Assembly: GCF_001411555.2 (NCBI RefSeq)
Contig: NC_049907.1
Span: forward strand, 38,555,482 to 38,619,481
Length of the DNA stretch: 64,000 nucleotides
Direction: 5' to 3'
Source: Juglans regia
Taxonomy: Eukaryota; Streptophyta; Magnoliopsida; Fagales; Juglandaceae
Both the position numbers and the translations under genes were made by a program. Numbering within the stretch: position 1 is the stretch's first letter; each line of letters starts with the position of its first letter. Below, one piece after another: positions 60,135 to 64,000 of the stretch. The notes beneath the pieces were generated by a model. It saw only the letters and a list, made by a program, of their open reading frames with translations, did no database searches and had not been told where the DNA came from.

Positions 60135-60312
60135 AAAGTGATTGCAACATCCACTCTTCTAACTTTTCCAAACTTCTAAATAAAATATAATAAACAATTC
60201 AATTTTTTCAAATTTCAGAATATAAATAATATTAAAAAATCATATGCAAATAATATTTTATTCAACTTTCAACTCTCATATCATCTTAACTCACTATCCA
60301 AACATCTATAAG
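60135..60312. mobile_element. Tourist-like MITE copy
   Basis: Interior AAATAAAATATAATAAACAATTCAATTTTTTCAAATTTC and right end CTCACTATCCAAACATCTATAAG. The left end is truncated. Confidence 0.65.
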
Positions 60313-60559
60313 TTATCGTAATTTCCACTCAAGCGATGATACTATAAACTTGCTGGATGAACTTTGCTTGAGCAAGTATTCATGTGTCAACCTTCTTCAA
60401 AGATCAAACCACCCTAACTAATTCAACTAAAATAAATTACAAGTCAAGATGCCTATGTTCTAAATTTAGAATTTGCCCACACAAATATTAACATTGTCAC
60501 TATTGTTCCCTTCACACACTAGTAAAACATAAATTCACACACTAGGGGCAGGGTGTAAG

Positions 60560-61395
60560 TGGAGAATTAGAAATGACATATCAGAGTATTTGGAATGATC
60601 AATGGATTCCAAGACATCTCTCTTTATTGTCGGAAGGGGTTGGGATGGTGGAAGGCTCAAGGGCTAATACGGTTGACTCACTCTTTGTGGATAATGAGAA
60701 GGCGTGGGATATCAATAAGCTTATCAATCCAAGTATAGTAGCTGACATTCTGAAAGTGTTCTTGTACCCTACTAACATGGAAGATAGAATGATTTGGTCT
60801 CATGAAATGAGTGGTTAGTTCAGTGTAAGAAGTTGCTATAGATATATTTACTCTCGACTTGGTACCCAGATTGTAGAAGCTTCTAATCGGCAGACTCAGC
60901 ATGTTTTTTGGAAGCATTTGTGGAAGATGAGAGTTCTCAATAAGGTTAAAATTTTTGCTTGACGTGCCTGTAAGGATGGATTACCTACTAGACAGAAGTT
61001 AGTGCAAAAACATGTTTTATCTGATGGCATATGTAGTCTTTGTCTCTTAGAGGTATGCAAATAAAATTTCAAAACTTGTGGTGGAAAGTAATAGCTTCAT
61101 GATCATTGTTGAAGCTCTACAGGATGACAATATGAATAACTCTATGATAGGTGTTATACCAGGAAATTAAAAAAATGTCTTCTAGTTTTGGATCTTGTAG
61201 CTTTCCACATGTATATCGGGAGGGGAATATGGTAGCTCATACGTTGGCTATGAATGCTTTCAATGTTGAAAGTATTAATATATGGTGTGATTGTATTCTG
61301 GATTGTATTTCTCAAGTCTTATAGCTTGATAATTGTCTATAATCATGTTTTTAGTTGATTAATGAAATTATCTTTTCTATCAAAATAAAAAGAAC
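60560..61395 (+). mobile_element. LINE fragment (zf-RVT and RNase H end)
   Basis: SIWNDQWIPRHLSLLS and FSVRSCYRYIYSRL lead into a zf-RVT domain (FWKHLWKMRVLNKVKIFA, GLPTRQKLVQKHVLSDGICSLC). After a gap, HVYREGNMVAHTLAMNAFNV near 61210 is the end of a LINE RNase H domain. It finishes TTGATTAATGAAATTATCTTTTCTATC followed by an A-rich tail. Several stops; the reverse transcriptase is absent. This is a different LINE lineage from the PRP19 intron copy, which lacks RNase H. Confidence 0.82.
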
Positions 61396-62426
61396 CTGCC
61401 CTGCATCAATTAGTTTTGTGACCTTAAATTCGTTTGACATGCATGTTCATGGCATTAGAAATAGATAATAACAATTAAGTGAAATGTTTAAGGCATAAAA
61501 AGATTTTATAAAAATAAATTTACAGATTAACGTAATTTGATGTACTGTTATATCAAAATATAAAATTACATTTATTGTAAAATAAAATTAACGTATCATA
61601 TGAAATCACGTCAATCTGTGATTTGTTTTTTATGAAATTTCTTTATGGACATAGTACTACTAGACAATTAAATATAAAACACAATATATATATATATATA
61701 TCCCATATATAATACCAATTATTTCTCTCTTTTTTAAACTCAAAAGACCGAAGAATTCCTTATTAATCCGAAGATAAATTCCAAAGTTACTATCAAAAAG
61801 CAGGTCCTCCAAGAAGCAAGCCGCAAACAAGCCAAATCCCAGATATATATTGAACTATATATGATTTACTAAAAAAAAACTGTTAAAGAGAAAAGACAGA
61901 AGAGGTTTTTACTATTCAAACTCGGACAGGGCCCCAGGAATAGTAAAGGCTTGGTCAAAGGAATTTCAGCTAGACCGTTACATCCCATGTGTCACGAGGC
62001 ATACCCTCATGCAAGTCCAGGGGGAGACTGATCAGCTAGGTCGCACATACAGAGTGGAGCAGGGAATAGTTTCTCTCCCCCTGTAAGGAAGTGCCACGCT
62101 TGCGCGAGTAGCTAGGGAGGCAATTGGCGGACGACCGCGACCCTCGGGTTGACCCTCCAACATTGTGCTAAGTACGGACGCTCCTCGGGCTCTATATATA
62201 TTTGTAACTTCTGCCACCCCATTACTTCCATTTTCCAAGCTAATTATTAATTAGCTCTAACTTCTTCTTTCGAAACAAGAAAAACCAAAACTCATACCGA
62301 AATCACTCTCTCTAGAGCTCTCTTTTCTGTTATTCAGTTTGTTTGTGATCTGTTTGAGAGTGTATTCTTGTTTCGGATAAGCTTTTATAGTCCGAGGATT
62401 GGGGCGTCCGAGGTCGACTCTATTAC
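61396..62426. other. Intergenic region with a possible promoter
   Basis: 61400-61900 is AT-rich with an (AT)n run at 61688-61702. 61920-62220 is much GC-richer. A TATA-like GGCTCTATATATATTTG lies at about 62188-62204, some 225 bp before the ATG at 62427. Confidence 0.35.
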
Positions 62427-62528
62427 ATGCTTTCCATTGCTCGACAGGGAACTTCGGCTTTCGCGGCCTTGTGTAAAGGTGGTAAGATGTTGCAGGACGT
62501 GGTTCAGCCACCGGAGCAGCTTCCCCTT
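62427..62528 (+). CDS. Possible first coding exon of an unrecognised gene
   Basis: The ATG at 62427 opens 34 codons, starting MLSIARQGTSAFAALCKGGK and ending with VVQPPEQLPL, and then meets CTT|GTAATG, an acceptable splice donor. The codon composition is balanced and GC-rich compared with the flanks, and a TATA-like box lies about 225 bp upstream. I do not recognise the peptide. If the donor is not used, the frame continues to 62645 with less convincing sequence. Further exons would lie downstream; a possible acceptor TTTTCACAG precedes 62881, but no clear coding follows. Low confidence. Confidence 0.3.
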
Positions 62529-64000
62529 GTAATGTTTCCTGACCTTAAACAAACTCGTGTGCATTTGTCACGTTCGTGCATGCAATTGTTTGTTCTTTTG
62601 GCTAAATGCATGCGTGTTTCCTTCATGTTTTTCCAGAACCAATAATTTGCGTTAGCTTGTGGCTTATATGATTATGTTTTGCAAGTTCATCAGTTGGGTT
62701 ACCACTTTTCTTTTCTTTTCTTTTCTTTTTTCCACGAGATTTTCTGTGTTTTGAAGCCCGAATTTGGGGTATGAACTCGATTCGTCAAACAAATTCGTGG
62801 GGATTAGATATCTTAGATTTTTTTTAACTTGTTCATTGGCGATTAAGCTCTGATATCCGTACATATTCTTATTTTCACAGGTGCGATTTTCCTCTTTCAA
62901 CTTCTCAAAATTCATATATATATATATATACACACATATATTCTCAAGTGGCACCAATATTGTTCCCCTCCATTATCTTCTTTTACAATTTCCGATCTTA
63001 AGTCATCCTTTGCTCGATCTTCCCCACATCTCCTCGTTTAAATTTGTCATTGAACGTCTAGATTAACGATCTTTACATTCCCAAAAGTTCAAGTATACGT
63101 GCAATTAAAATAAAAAAGAAAAAGGGAACTTCTGTGTTAAAGTATAAGTAACTTCCGTTTCATCGAGTCAGTCACAGCTCGCTAGAACATTCACCGAAAC
63201 ATTATTTCAATCTTGTGTCCAAGCACGCCGGCCCACCAAACTGTCATTGTCGAAGGGCACCATCGTAGTTGCAGTAATATAATCCTGAATTTCCCTTTAG
63301 CTAGAAAATTTCAATCTTTGCTTTTGGTGCTTGTGGAATATGTAGCTTTTACGCTTCTCTTTTGAACTTTTCCAATTACGATTCTTTACTCAGATTGAAT
63401 GAAAGGGCATTCATTGTGACAAGCATCGCAAATATGGATAACATTAGGCGTTCTTTTAAGTGCCTTTCAATTCCCAGTGTTTGTTCAAACTGGTCTATCT
63501 CTATATATATCTTGAACAAAATCAACATACCATTAGCTTCCTTCTTTGTTTACTATGTTGATTTCTTGCTAATATTGGATACCTTTGTTCCTACATGTCA
63601 CATGGAGAGCATAAATGCGCATCCTTTTCAATTAGCAAAAAAACCCACCATTAGATCATCCACTTTTGCAGAACTTGTATGTTTGTTTATCTCATATTGG
63701 ACACAGAACACTGGTTCATGGCTACCACTCGTGAACTAATTATAACATCGCCTTGAGTTTTGGTACATGCGTACAGAGAGAGGGGGATGTCATTTGAAAT
63801 ACGTATGCTTGAGTGGAATCAATTAAGGTCGGCTTAAAGAGATATGTAGCACGCTTTAAAAGGCTCACCTTTGATGACCTGCAAACTAAAAATCAGCATC
63901 ATTAGAGAATATTAGCTTTCAGTTTTGACTTTCTTTCTCAAATCATGGCCTATGTGAATAGATGCACCGTGTCTATTAGTAAATAGGAACTTGATGAAGA
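62529..64000. other. Window end without supported features
   Basis: Short (TTTTC)n and (TA)n runs near 62708 and 62917. A frame of 125 codons at 63362-63739 starts with TTG and shows no domain; it is not called. Confidence 0.35.

Noticed and set aside
63362..63739. 125-codon frame near the window end
   Set aside because: Starts with TTG, no domain, AT-rich composition.
1..64000. tRNA or rRNA genes
   Set aside because: No cloverleaf with A/B boxes and no rRNA core sequence was recognised by eye; the tRNA-like words near PBS sites belong to retrotransposons.

Overview
The window is nuclear DNA of a flowering plant, most likely a woody eudicot (rosid). Five intact host genes have plant-type GT-AG introns and plant-specific families: TOM9, a DYW-class PPR protein, a plasmodesmata-located DUF26 protein, a TLDc protein and the U-box/WD40 splicing factor PRP19/MAC3. 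The space between them is AT-rich and full of plant transposable elements. The species cannot be read from the sequence.

Layout: 0.37-5.25 kb holds a decayed Copia retrotransposon (minus strand) with both LTRs and a 5-bp target duplication. TOM9 (+) is at 5.68-5.98 kb, the intronless PPR gene (-) at 7.46-9.20 kb and the DUF26/PDLP gene (-) at 10.85-12.25 kb. From 12.3 to 26.9 kb there are only transposons: Tourist-like MITEs, a TRIM element, a 648-bp non-autonomous hAT element, and a three-level nest in which a MITE was split by an 8.8-kb hAT element whose transposase gene was in turn split by a second Copia element. The TLDc gene (+, 8 exons) is at 27.36-30.94 kb. PRP19/MAC3 (-, 18 exons, 524 codons) runs from 46.34 to 32.31 kb; its seventh intron contains an antisense 5'-truncated L1 LINE and a complete MITE.

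From 46.4 to 64 kb I find no confident host gene. It holds MITE copies, a GC-richer insertion that splits a MITE, remnants of a zf-GRF and a CCHC zinc-knuckle protein, a candidate 6.2-kb Helitron (52.0-58.2 kb) packed with tandem duplications, an AT-rich array and a complete second TRIM element, another LINE fragment at 60.6-61.4 kb, and a possible first exon of an unrecognised gene at 62.43 kb.

The host genes are unrelated housekeeping functions (mitochondrial import, organelle RNA editing, plasmodesmal signalling, oxidative-stress-type TLDc, splicing) and do not form a cluster. I see no novel multi-gene system. What stands out is the transposon layering: almost every element keeps readable target-site duplications, so the order of insertion can be reconstructed. 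All exon boundaries were derived by hand from reading-frame phase, GT-AG sites and remembered family conservation, not from transcripts.
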